Shown piece by piece: positions 1 to 7,390 of a stretch of DNA of 64,000 bases. This DNA comes from JACVRW01 sp963751105 (GTDB lineage: Bacteria; Actinomycetota; Thermoleophilia; Solirubrobacterales; Thermoleophilaceae). Location of the stretch: positions 868,001-932,000 of the forward strand of contig CAVVTG010000002.1 of assembly GCA_963751105.1 (NCBI GenBank), written 5' to 3'. The notes below the pieces were generated by a model that made no database searches, had not been told where the DNA came from, and was given only the letters and a program-made list of their open reading frames with translations. The position numbers and the translations under genes were made by a program. Positions within the stretch are counted from its first letter, which is position 1. Each line of letters starts with the position of its first letter.

Positions 1-1
1 C

Positions 2-544
2 GGCCGTGCGCGGCTGGGCATGGGCCGCACCTATCAGAAGTCGCGACTGTTCCTGGGCCTGTCGGTCGAGGACAACCTCTACCTGGCGGTGCTCGGCACA
101 CGCAAGGGCCACCTGCGCCTGCATCGCCGGGCGGTCGACCGCGAGCTGCGCGAGCGCGCGCGTGTGCTCGCCGCCGAGGTGGGCCTGGCCCCCAAGCTCG
201 AGACGCTGGTGGGCTCGATCTCCCACGGCGAGCAGCGCCAGCTCGAGGTCGGCATGGCGCGAGCCGTGGATCCCAAGCTGATGCTGCTCGACGAGCCCGC
301 TTCGGGGCTCTCGCGCGGCGAGCGCGTCGCGCTGACCGACATGCTGCTCGAGCTCGACCCAGACATCACCCTGGTGCTCATCGAGCACGACATGGACGTC
401 GCGCTGCGGGTGGCCGAGACGGTGACGATGATGCATGACGGGGAGAAGATCGTCGAGGGCACCCCCGAGGAGATCCGCTCGAACCAGCTGGTGCACGATC
501 TCTACCTGGGCGGCCAGGTCGGCGACGACGAGGAGCAGACTTGA
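2..544 (+). CDS. Liv-type ABC transporter ATP-binding protein (LivG-like), 5' truncated by window edge
   Basis: C-terminal ~180 residues of an ABC ATPase of the branched-chain amino acid (Liv) uptake class; the N-terminus with Walker A lies outside the window. The first visible residues (RLGMGRTYQ) match the Q-loop region of LivG. The signature SHGEQRQLEVGMA, Walker B LMLLDEP and H-loop IEHD follow in the usual order. The stop overlaps the TTG start of the next ATPase (TTGA), so the two subunits are translationally coupled. The substrate cannot be read from the ATPase; the downstream Tm-1-like genes suggest a dedicated organic-acid-like substrate rather than a general amino acid, which is inference. 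Confidence 0.9.
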   Translation, partial: GRARLGMGRTYQKSRLFLGLSVEDNLYLAVLGTRKGHLRLHRRAVDRELRERARVLAAEVGLAPKLETLVGSISHGEQRQLEVGMARAVDPKLMLLDEPASGLSRGERVALTDMLLELDPDITLVLIEHDMDVALRVAETVTMMHDGEKIVEGTPEEIRSNQLVHDLYLGGQVGDDEEQT

Positions 545-1329
545 GCGCAGCGGCCGAGAGCGAAGGCAGGGCCGCCCCGCACGTCGGCGTCGACGTCGTC
601 AGCGAGATCGATCCCGACGACGGCCCCCTGCTCGAGGTCTCGGACCTGGACGCATTCTACGGCCCGGCGCACGTGCTGCAGGGCGTGACCTTCACGATGG
701 GGGACGAGCCCGTGGCCATCATCGGCCGCAACGGCATGGGTAAGACGACGCTCTGCAACGCGATCATGCAGATCCGACCGGCCACCACCCGCGGCTCCAT
801 CCGCTTCCGGGGAGAGGAATGCGTCGGGCGCCCGTCGTACAAGATCGCGGCCTCGGGCATCGGCTACGTCCCGCAGGGCCGGCGGCTCTTCGAGTCGCTC
901 ACCGTCGACGAGCACCTGCGCATGGTCGCCTCGCGCGGTGAGCGGCGCTGGACCCCCGACGCCGTATACGAGCTCTTCCCCCGCCTCGCCGAGCGTCGCC
1001 GAAACGGCGGCATGCAGCTCTCGGGCGGTGAGCAGCAGATGCTGGCGATCGGGCGGGCGCTACTCACCAACCCGCGGCTGCTCGTCATGGACGAGCCGTC
1101 CGAAGGGCTCGCGCCGGCCATCATCGAGTCGCTCACAGAGACCTTCCGGCGCCTGAGCGGCGAGGGGCTCGCAATCCTGGTCGTCGAGCAGAACCTGGCC
1201 GTGGCCACGACGCTGGCCGAACGGTTGCTCGTGATGGTGGCGGGCCGCATCTTCACCGAGACCACGGCCAGCGAGATCGCGAACGATCCCGACGCCCAGC
1301 GCCGCTACCTGGGCGTCGAGAGGGCCTGA
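541..1329 (+). CDS. Liv-type ABC transporter ATP-binding protein (LivF-like)
   Basis: Complete second ATPase (262 aa) of a Liv-type importer. After a ~30-residue N-terminal extension come Walker A (GRNGMGKTT), Q-loop (YVPQGRRLFESLTVDEHL, typical of LivF), signature LSGGEQQM, Walker B LLVMDEP and a switch region VVEQN. The start is TTG, overlapping the upstream stop by 4 nt. The C-terminal tail DPDAQRRYLGVE is repeated in the pseudogene immediately downstream, showing that this gene was once duplicated. With the upstream ATPase it would power an importer whose permeases lie outside the window. Confidence 0.9.
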   Translation: MSAAAESEGRAAPHVGVDVVSEIDPDDGPLLEVSDLDAFYGPAHVLQGVTFTMGDEPVAIIGRNGMGKTTLCNAIMQIRPATTRGSIRFRGEECVGRPSYKIAASGIGYVPQGRRLFESLTVDEHLRMVASRGERRWTPDAVYELFPRLAERRRNGGMQLSGGEQQMLAIGRALLTNPRLLVMDEPSEGLAPAIIESLTETFRRLSGEGLAILVVEQNLAVATTLAERLLVMVAGRIFTETTASEIANDPDAQRRYLGVERA

Positions 1330-1721
1330 TGGCCGCCGAGCCCGTCGTCGTCCTCGTAGGGACGCTGGACACGAAGGGGCACGAGCTCGAGTACATGTGC
1401 GCCCGCGTGCGGGAGGCCGGCGCCGCTCGTCGGCGCGACGATGTCCGGCGTGACCACCCCGGCGGTCACGCGCACCCGCGAGCCCCTGGAGGAGCTGGGC
1501 TACGGGATGCTCGTCTTGGCCACGAGCACCGGGGGACGGCGCCGAGGCAGCGCGCTGTTGGTGGTCGAGCAGAAGCTCTACCCGCGACTGCGCTCGCCGA
1601 GCGCCAGCACGTGATGGTCGGCGGCGAGATCGCCGCCGAGAGATCCGCCACCGAGCTGCAGGACGATCCGGACGCCCAGCGCCGCTTCCTGGGCGTCGAG
1701 CCAATCGCCACAGAGGAGTAG
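1329..1721 (+). pseudogene. Chimeric remnant: UPF0261 (Tm-1-like) fragments fused to a LivF C-terminus
   Basis: An open frame of 130 codons, but its content is a mosaic. Bases 1329-1421 encode the UPF0261 N-terminus (LVGTLDTKG). From 1423, one base out of frame, comes PLVGATMSGVTTP, matching residue ~186 onward of the intact paralogue at 2132; about 156 codons are missing between them. From ~1550 the sequence is a LivF C-terminus (ALLVVEQ), which shifts frame again near 1590 and ends in DPDAQRRFLGVE. A 30-nt stretch at 1291-1320 recurs at 1671-1700 with one mismatch. This is the scar of a duplicated LivF/UPF0261 unit collapsed by deletions. The frame that stays open is probably not a functional protein. 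Confidence 0.8.
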
Positions 1722-1724
1722 AGG

Positions 1725-2135
1725 ATGGAAGCCGTAGACGCCGGCTCGAAGCCGGTCCAGTCGTTCGACTGGGGAGTGATCAAGTGGTTCGTCACGCCCG
1801 ACGACACCAAGGGCGCGAAGCTCACCTTCGGCGAGGTGGTGCTTCTTCCCGGCAAGGGTCACGAGCGCCACAACCACCCGGAGTCGGAGGAGATCCTCTA
1901 CGTGCTGGCCGGCGAGGGCGAGCAGATGCTCGACGACGACGGCGAGAACACCTTTGCCATCAGCGCCGGAGACACCATCTACGTGCCCACCGGCATGTTC
2001 CACTCGACGGTGAACACCGGGTGGCAGACACTGCGCCTGCTGGCGCTCTACAACCCTGGCGGCGCGGAGAAGGCGCTGCGTGACCTGCCGGACTTCCGTG
2101 AGGGCGACGGGCCCGGCTGGGTCCTGAATTCGTGA
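1725..2135 (+). CDS. Cupin domain protein
   Basis: A 136-aa single-domain cupin. Motif 1 is visible as GHERHNHPESEEILYVLAGE and motif 2 as PTGMFHSTVN, giving the His/His/Glu/His metal set of the fold. A good ribosome binding site (GAGGAG) precedes the ATG by six bases. Its stop overlaps the GTG start of the UPF0261 gene, so it belongs to the Liv/Tm-1-like operon. Its role there may be metal-dependent isomerase or dioxygenase chemistry, or ligand binding; the sequence does not decide. Confidence 0.85.
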   Translation: MEAVDAGSKPVQSFDWGVIKWFVTPDDTKGAKLTFGEVVLLPGKGHERHNHPESEEILYVLAGEGEQMLDDDGENTFAISAGDTIYVPTGMFHSTVNTGWQTLRLLALYNPGGAEKALRDLPDFREGDGPGWVLNS

Positions 2136-3349
2136 GCCCCACCGTCCTGCTGATCGGGACCCTCGACACCAAGGGGGCCGAGTACGCGTTTCTCCGGGAC
2201 CGGCTGCAGGACGCGGGGGTGGACGTGCTGCTGGCCGACGCCGGCACGCTCGATCCGCCGTCGGTCGAGCCGGACATCACCCGGGAGGAGCTGGCCGCCG
2301 CGGGCGGGGCTGACCTGGCCGCCCTGGCCGAGGCACGCGACCGGGGCGCCGCGGTGAGCGCGATGGCCGCCGCGGCGGGCACGCTCGCGCGGCGCCTGCA
2401 CGAGGAGGACCGGATCCACGGCGTGCTGGCTGCGGGCGGCTCGGGCAACACGGCCATCGCCACCCAGGCCATGCAGGCGCTGCCGGTGGGGGTGCCCAAG
2501 CTGATGGTCTCTACCATGGCCGCCGGCGACACGCGCGACTACGTGGGCTCGCGCGACGTGACCATGATGGCCTCGGTGGCCGACGTGGCCGGGGTCAATC
2601 CGATCTCCGCGCGGGTGCTGGCCAACGCCGCCGCGGCTATGGCGGGAATGGTCAACGCGCCTCCGCCAGGCGTGAGCGAGGACCGGCCGCTCGTGGGGGC
2701 CACGATGTTCGGCGTGACCACCCCGTGCCTGACCGTGGCCCGCGAGGAGCTCGAGCGGCTGGGCTACGAGCCGGTGGTCTTCCACGCCACCGGAGTGGGG
2801 GGCGAGTCGATGGAGGGCCTGATCGAGTCGGGCTTCCTGCGCGGCGTGCTCGACGTGACCACCACCGAGCTGTGCGACGACCTGGTGGGCGGGGTGCTCT
2901 CGGCGGGACCCGACCGGCTCGAGATGGCCGGCCGGCTGGGGGTGCCCCAGGTGGTGTCGGTCGGCGCGCTGGACATGGTCAACTTCGGCGCGCGCGACTC
3001 GGTGCCGTCGCAGTTCGAGGACCGCAACCTCTACGTGCACAACCCGGTGGTCACGTTGATGCGCACCACCAAGGACGAGAACGCCGAGCTGGGGCGCCGC
3101 ATCGCGCGCAAGCTGTCGGCGGCCGTGGGCCCTACGGCCCTGTTCCTGCCGCTGAAGGGCGTGTCGATGATCGACGTGGAGGGCCAGCCCTTCCACGACC
3201 CCGACGCCGACGCCGCGCTGTTCGAGGAGCTGCGCAAGGTGGGCGACAACGTCGAGCTCGTGGAGCTCGACCTCGACGTGAACGACCCCGAGTTCGCCCG
3301 CGCGATGGTGGCCAAGCTCGACGAGTACATGCAGGTCCGTGACCGGTGA
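2132..3349 (+). CDS. Tm-1-like ATP-binding domain protein (UPF0261 family)
   Basis: A 405-aa full-length UPF0261 protein, the bacterial counterpart of the N-terminal domain of plant Tm-1. The N-terminal motif LIGTLDTKG and the Gly-rich AAGGSGNTAIAT are the family's nucleotide-binding elements; SVGALDMVNFG and FLPLKGVSMID are further conserved blocks. It starts at GTG overlapping the cupin stop and overlaps the next gene by 11 nt. In fungi and plants this domain is fused to the TIM-barrel domain encoded by the next gene, so the two products very likely act together. The biochemical function is not established. Confidence 0.88.
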   Translation: MSPTVLLIGTLDTKGAEYAFLRDRLQDAGVDVLLADAGTLDPPSVEPDITREELAAAGGADLAALAEARDRGAAVSAMAAAAGTLARRLHEEDRIHGVLAAGGSGNTAIATQAMQALPVGVPKLMVSTMAAGDTRDYVGSRDVTMMASVADVAGVNPISARVLANAAAAMAGMVNAPPPGVSEDRPLVGATMFGVTTPCLTVAREELERLGYEPVVFHATGVGGESMEGLIESGFLRGVLDVTTTELCDDLVGGVLSAGPDRLEMAGRLGVPQVVSVGALDMVNFGARDSVPSQFEDRNLYVHNPVVTLMRTTKDENAELGRRIARKLSAAVGPTALFLPLKGVSMIDVEGQPFHDPDADAALFEELRKVGDNVELVELDLDVNDPEFARAMVAKLDEYMQVRDR

Positions 3350-4169
3350 TGAGGCGCGCGCGAAGCTGCGCGCCACCATCGACTCCGGCAAGGCGATCAT
3401 CGGCGCCGGCGCGGGTACGGGGCTGTCGGCCAAGTGCGCCGAGGCCGGCGGAACCGATCTGATCATCATCTACAACTCGGGCCGCTACCGGATGGCGGGC
3501 CGCGGCTCGCTGGCCGGGCTGATGCCCTACGGCGACGCCAACGCGATCGTCATGGAGATGGCCGGCGAGGTGCTGCCCGTGGTCGAGCACACCCCGGTGC
3601 TGGCGGGAGTGTGCGGCACCGATCCGTTCCGGCTGATCCCGCGCTTTCTCGAGGAAGTGCGCGACGCCGGGTTCGCCGGGGTGCAGAACTTCCCCACGGT
3701 GGGGCTGATCGACGGCACCTTCCGGGCCAACCTGGAGGAGACGGGCATGAGCTACGGCCTCGAGGTCGAGATGATCGCCGCGGCCTCGGAGCTGGGGCTG
3801 CTCACCTCGCCGTACGTCTTCGACCCGGAGTCGGCGGAGGCCATGGCCCGGGCCGGGGCCGACGTGCTCGTGCCCCACATGGGCCTCACCACCAAGGGCA
3901 CGATCGGCGCCGCGACGGCCAAGACGCTCGACGAGTGCGTGGAGGAGATCCAGGCCATGCGCGACGCAGCGGTGGCGGTCAACCCGGAGGTGATCGTGCT
4001 CTGTCACGGCGGCCCCCTGGCCGAGCCCGAGGATGCCGCCTACGTGCTCGAGCGGACCACCGGCATCAAGGGCTTCTTCGGCGCCTCGAGCATGGAGCGC
4101 CTGCCCACCGAGGTGGCCATGACGGAGAACATGAAGCGCTTCAAGGGGCTCCGTCCGAGCGCGGACTAG
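3339..4169 (+). CDS. TIM-barrel phosphoenolpyruvate-hydrolase-like protein
   Basis: A 276-aa TIM-barrel protein of the PEP hydrolase-like family, related to the C-terminal half of Tm-1. It contains the family hallmarks GAGTGLSAKCAEAGGTDL, YNSGRYRMAGRGSLAG, LMPYGDAN and VLAGVCGTDPF. The GTG start lies inside the 3' end of the UPF0261 gene (11-nt overlap), a strong sign of coupled expression. Relationship to the PEP mutase/isocitrate lyase superfamily suggests C-C or P-C bond chemistry on a small organic acid, but no substrate is proven. It is the last gene of the operon. Confidence 0.88.
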   Translation: MTGDEARAKLRATIDSGKAIIGAGAGTGLSAKCAEAGGTDLIIIYNSGRYRMAGRGSLAGLMPYGDANAIVMEMAGEVLPVVEHTPVLAGVCGTDPFRLIPRFLEEVRDAGFAGVQNFPTVGLIDGTFRANLEETGMSYGLEVEMIAAASELGLLTSPYVFDPESAEAMARAGADVLVPHMGLTTKGTIGAATAKTLDECVEEIQAMRDAAVAVNPEVIVLCHGGPLAEPEDAAYVLERTTGIKGFFGASSMERLPTEVAMTENMKRFKGLRPSAD

Positions 4170-4184
4170 ACCGAGATCGTCGAA

Positions 4185-4232
4185 CGCCGGTTGGCCGGCG
4201 ACGCCGGGCGCTCGAGCTCGTCATGCTCGAGC
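4185..4232. terminator. Possible terminator region between convergent genes
   Basis: Two GC-rich hairpins lie in the 120-nt gap between the convergent TIM-barrel and methyltransferase genes: CGCCGG-TTGG-CCGGCG (4185-4200) and GCTCGAG/CTCGAGC with a 9-nt loop (4210-4232). There is no U-tract. The position supports termination for either strand, but the hairpins are short. Confidence 0.3.
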
Positions 4233-4289
4233 ACGACGCCGACCAGCTACGAACTCGAGAATCGCACGCTGATTCGGCGCCTGCCCGCC

Positions 4290-5108
4290 CTACCGCCGCG
4301 TGCCGACGACGACCAGGTATTCCTGCTCGAACCGCGCCTGCTCGGGCGTGCCGATGTTCCACTCGTCGCAGAACGCGCGCAGGGCGGCGTCGAGCTCCTC
4401 CTCGCGGCCGGCCTTCTCGGCGTTTGCCCGCGCGACGATCGTGGGCCCGTACTTGGACTTGAAGTGCTCACCGTAGGCCTGCGGCTGCTCGAAGGCCGTG
4501 ATCTCGAGCATGTCGCGATCGAGCGTGTGAAGATCGACGCGATCCCCGAACGCCTCCCTGACATGGTCCTCGCTGCCCCATAGTGGCGGCGGCTGTGCAC
4601 CCGGGGGCGGGGGCGGCGCGAACGGGCCCATGGTCCGAAAGAGGGCGCCGATCATCCCTTCGGGAGTCCAGTTGAGCATCCCGATCGTCCCGCCCGGGCG
4701 GCACACGCGCACAAGCTCGTCGGCCACCTGCTGATGCAACGGCGCGAACATCGCGCCGATCGAGGACATGACGACGTCGAAGGACTCGTCCTCGAAGGGC
4801 AGGTTCTCGGCGTCGGCCTCAACCCAGTCGAGCTCGACGCCCGCCTCTCGCGCCCGTTTGCGACCGGCTTCGAAGAGCTCGGGCGTAAGGTCGCTCGCGG
4901 TCACCTTGGCGCCCGCTTGCGCAGCCGGGATCGAGGCGTTGCCCGTCCCGGCGGCGACGTCGAGAACGCGCATGCCCGCGCCGATCCGGCACGCCTCGAC
5001 GAGCCGCGGGCCGAGCGGCAGTAGAAAGGTCTCGACCATGCCCGGATAGTCGCCCGAAGCCCACATCTTGCGATGCCGGCCCTTCAGCTCCGAGTCAGCG
5101 GTCGTCAA
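4290..5108 (-). CDS. Class I SAM-dependent methyltransferase
   Basis: About 272 aa. The Rossmann motif I VLDVAAGTGNASIPAA, acidic motif II (TASDLTPELF), motif III-like VEADAENLPFEDESFDVV and the post-motif RVCRPGGTIGM are all clear, placing it in the UbiE/type 11 methyltransferase group. I chose the TTG start at 5108 because GGGGAGG sits six bases upstream; an upstream TTG at 5123 would place that Shine-Dalgarno inside the gene. The acceptor substrate is unknown. It stands alone, convergent with the Tm-1-like operon. Confidence 0.85.
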   Translation of the reverse strand: MTTADSELKGRHRKMWASGDYPGMVETFLLPLGPRLVEACRIGAGMRVLDVAAGTGNASIPAAQAGAKVTASDLTPELFEAGRKRAREAGVELDWVEADAENLPFEDESFDVVMSSIGAMFAPLHQQVADELVRVCRPGGTIGMLNWTPEGMIGALFRTMGPFAPPPPPGAQPPPLWGSEDHVREAFGDRVDLHTLDRDMLEITAFEQPQAYGEHFKSKYGPTIVARANAEKAGREEELDAALRAFCDEWNIGTPEQARFEQEYLVVVGTRR

Positions 5109-5209
5109 GCCGTACCTCCCCAAATGGTGGACCTGAAGACCCTACCGCGACCCCGTCCGGCTTAGCAACGGCCGCTCCGGTCGGCTCACGATGGACTTGG
5201 GCTGGGTCG

Positions 5210-7255
5210 TCAAGCTCGCGAGTCCGCCCTAGCCGATCGGCTCAGGGCACCGCCGTCAAGGGTCTTCTGAGGGTCCTGCAGCAGCCGGCGCCAGCCGAGC
5301 AGCAGGGTGTGCACGGCAGCGGCGCCGATGATCGGCTCGGACGGTATTGGCAGCGACCGCGGATGCAGGATGAACGGCCTGGTCTGGGGCCCTCCGAGTC
5401 CGCCGTGGAACGAGATCAGCTCCTCGAAGGCGCAGCCCTCCTCGCGCTCCGGGTCGTAGAAGCTGCCGACCATGATGTCCGCCACGTGGGCGAAGCCGTC
5501 CGTCCTGGCCAGATGGCGCGCGGCGGTGGGCGAGAACGCGGCCAGGGGATCGTCGCCCTCGACGCGCCCGCTGCCGAGCTCGAGGGTTCCGCCGGGGCCG
5601 AGCACCAGCCCGCCCCGGGACTCTGAGCGCACGAGCAGCCAGGCGATGTGGGGATGCTCCCTCAGCGACGGCACGAGCCGCGGGTGGCGCTGATCCATCT
5701 CCTCGAGGGTGAGGCGCCGCGGCTCGTCCATCAGGTAGACCAGTCCCAGGTTCCCCGAGCCGAGCACGACGGCGGTCCGGCCGGAGACGTCGTTCTTGGG
5801 TTGCTTCTTCGGCTTGGCCCCCGTGGCCTCGTTCACCGCGTGGCCGACCATGGCGCGCTGCTCGTCCCCGCCGGCGTAGCCGGCCACGTCCCCGCTGCGC
5901 AGGTTGCGCTCCACGAGCTCGTCCAGCCCGTATCCGTTGCGCTGCTTGAAGGTGGCGCCCTGGGTTTGGCCGTGGTCGGAGAGCACGACGATCTCGTACG
6001 GCCGCGGCGCATAGCTGAGCGCGCGCTCGATCGCGGCGAACTCCTGGTCGAGCTTGCGCAGCGCCTCGAGGGTGTCCGCTCGCTCGAGCCCCGAGTGATG
6101 GGCCACCTCGTCGTAGCTCGAGAAGGTGGCGTACACGGCGGGGCGGCCGCGCATCATGTCGGTCATCACCCCGAAGACGATGGCGTTGCGCACGATCACG
6201 CACATCGCTCCCCGCAGAAACGGATAGACGCCGCCCCGGTGGCCGCGGGGCCGGACGTCCCGGCGGGCGGCCCGCGCCGCGGCGGTCCACTCGAGGATGA
6301 CCTCCCAGAAGAAGAGTACGAGCGCCCGTGTCACGTTCACACCGTCGGCGAAGAAGGCCCGGTAGCCGGGATTGCGTCCCGTCTCGGCGTCCATGCGGCT
6401 CACGGTGAGGATCGTTTCGTCGGCATCGCCGGAGAGCAGGTTGCCCCTGCTCGCGCCTCCGTCGGCCAGCAGGCCCGCTCCCGTCGAGTGCTCCCGCTCG
6501 ATGGCGGCGCAGTCGGCGGGTGACGAGCAGGCCACGAGCCTGCCCGACGGTTTGTCCACCCAGCGAAAGGCCGGGATGTCCTCGTTCGAGCCGAGCAGGA
6601 TGCCGGCCTGGCTCGCGCCGGTCTGCGACGAGAGGTCCGTCTCCCACTCGGCGAGGCGGTAGCCGCGCTCGTCCATCCATCGCGCCATCACCGGGGTGTT
6701 CCCGTCACGCATCGCCCGGCGCAGCACTGGCAGCGCCAGGCCGTCGATCTCGAGGAAGACGATGCCGGGGGTGGGCGGCACCTGTCCCCGCCCGCGGCGG
6801 GCCACCCGGCGTACGACCCTGAACGCGTGGTCGTCGTGGTCGTTGGTGCCGAGCATGACCTGGAGGGGGATGGCTACCGCGGTGATGACCAGCGAGGCCA
6901 GCAGGGCGTCCCAGAACGAGCCCACACCGCCGAATTCGGGGAGCAGGGCGTCGGCGAGCATCAGCGCGCCGGCGTTGACCGCCAGCACGAGCAGGAAGCC
7001 GGTGATCAGGGTGGCCGGCAGGCGCAGAGCGGCCACCAGCGGCGGCAGGATGGCGTTGAACACCGCGAGAGCGGCCGCCACCACGAAGGCCGAGCCCAGC
7101 TCGCCCAGACGGAAGCCGGGGACGATCGCGGCGGCGACCCACACGGAGGCCGCGCTGACCATCCAGGCCACCAGCAGGCGAAGGGGGCGCAGGCGCGGTC
7201 TTGCCGGCTGCCAGCCGACCTGGTTGCCGGTGGGAGTGCCGGGTTCGTCGTCCAC
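5210..7255 (-). CDS. Membrane phosphodiesterase: holin-like four-helix domain fused to alkaline-phosphatase-superfamily domain
   Basis: A 681-aa protein. Residues ~25-145 hold four hydrophobic segments resembling the phage-holin-IV/Actinobacterial membrane domain. Residues ~165-660 form an alkaline phosphatase/nucleotide pyrophosphatase-type hydrolase: metal ligand in VFLEIDGLA, nucleophile region SSQTGASQAGILLGS, SSYDEVAHHSG, VVLSDHGQTQG and a final ISFHGGLGG histidine. The start is GTG. The active site is expected at the membrane surface. Possible substrates are phospholipid headgroups, teichoic-like polymers or nucleotides; the sequence does not say. Confidence 0.83.
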   Translation of the reverse strand: MDDEPGTPTGNQVGWQPARPRLRPLRLLVAWMVSAASVWVAAAIVPGFRLGELGSAFVVAAALAVFNAILPPLVAALRLPATLITGFLLVLAVNAGALMLADALLPEFGGVGSFWDALLASLVITAVAIPLQVMLGTNDHDDHAFRVVRRVARRGRGQVPPTPGIVFLEIDGLALPVLRRAMRDGNTPVMARWMDERGYRLAEWETDLSSQTGASQAGILLGSNEDIPAFRWVDKPSGRLVACSSPADCAAIEREHSTGAGLLADGGASRGNLLSGDADETILTVSRMDAETGRNPGYRAFFADGVNVTRALVLFFWEVILEWTAAARAARRDVRPRGHRGGVYPFLRGAMCVIVRNAIVFGVMTDMMRGRPAVYATFSSYDEVAHHSGLERADTLEALRKLDQEFAAIERALSYAPRPYEIVVLSDHGQTQGATFKQRNGYGLDELVERNLRSGDVAGYAGGDEQRAMVGHAVNEATGAKPKKQPKNDVSGRTAVVLGSGNLGLVYLMDEPRRLTLEEMDQRHPRLVPSLREHPHIAWLLVRSESRGGLVLGPGGTLELGSGRVEGDDPLAAFSPTAARHLARTDGFAHVADIMVGSFYDPEREEGCAFEELISFHGGLGGPQTRPFILHPRSLPIPSEPIIGAAAVHTLLLGWRRLLQDPQKTLDGGALSRSARADSRA

Positions 7256-7390
7256 GTGCCGGGAATTATCGTCGCCCCGCGCCCGGAGGCCCGCATCATC
7301 CCAAGCGGATGATTTTGCAGTGGATGTGAAAGAGTGCCCGGCCCGCGGCCGGTCGCCTGCCGGTCGATGCTGAGAAGAGGAGCCTCACCC

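Noticed and set aside
1329..1721. A functional 130-aa protein
   Set aside because: The reading frame is a mosaic of out-of-frame fragments of two flanking gene families; only some parts read in the original frames.
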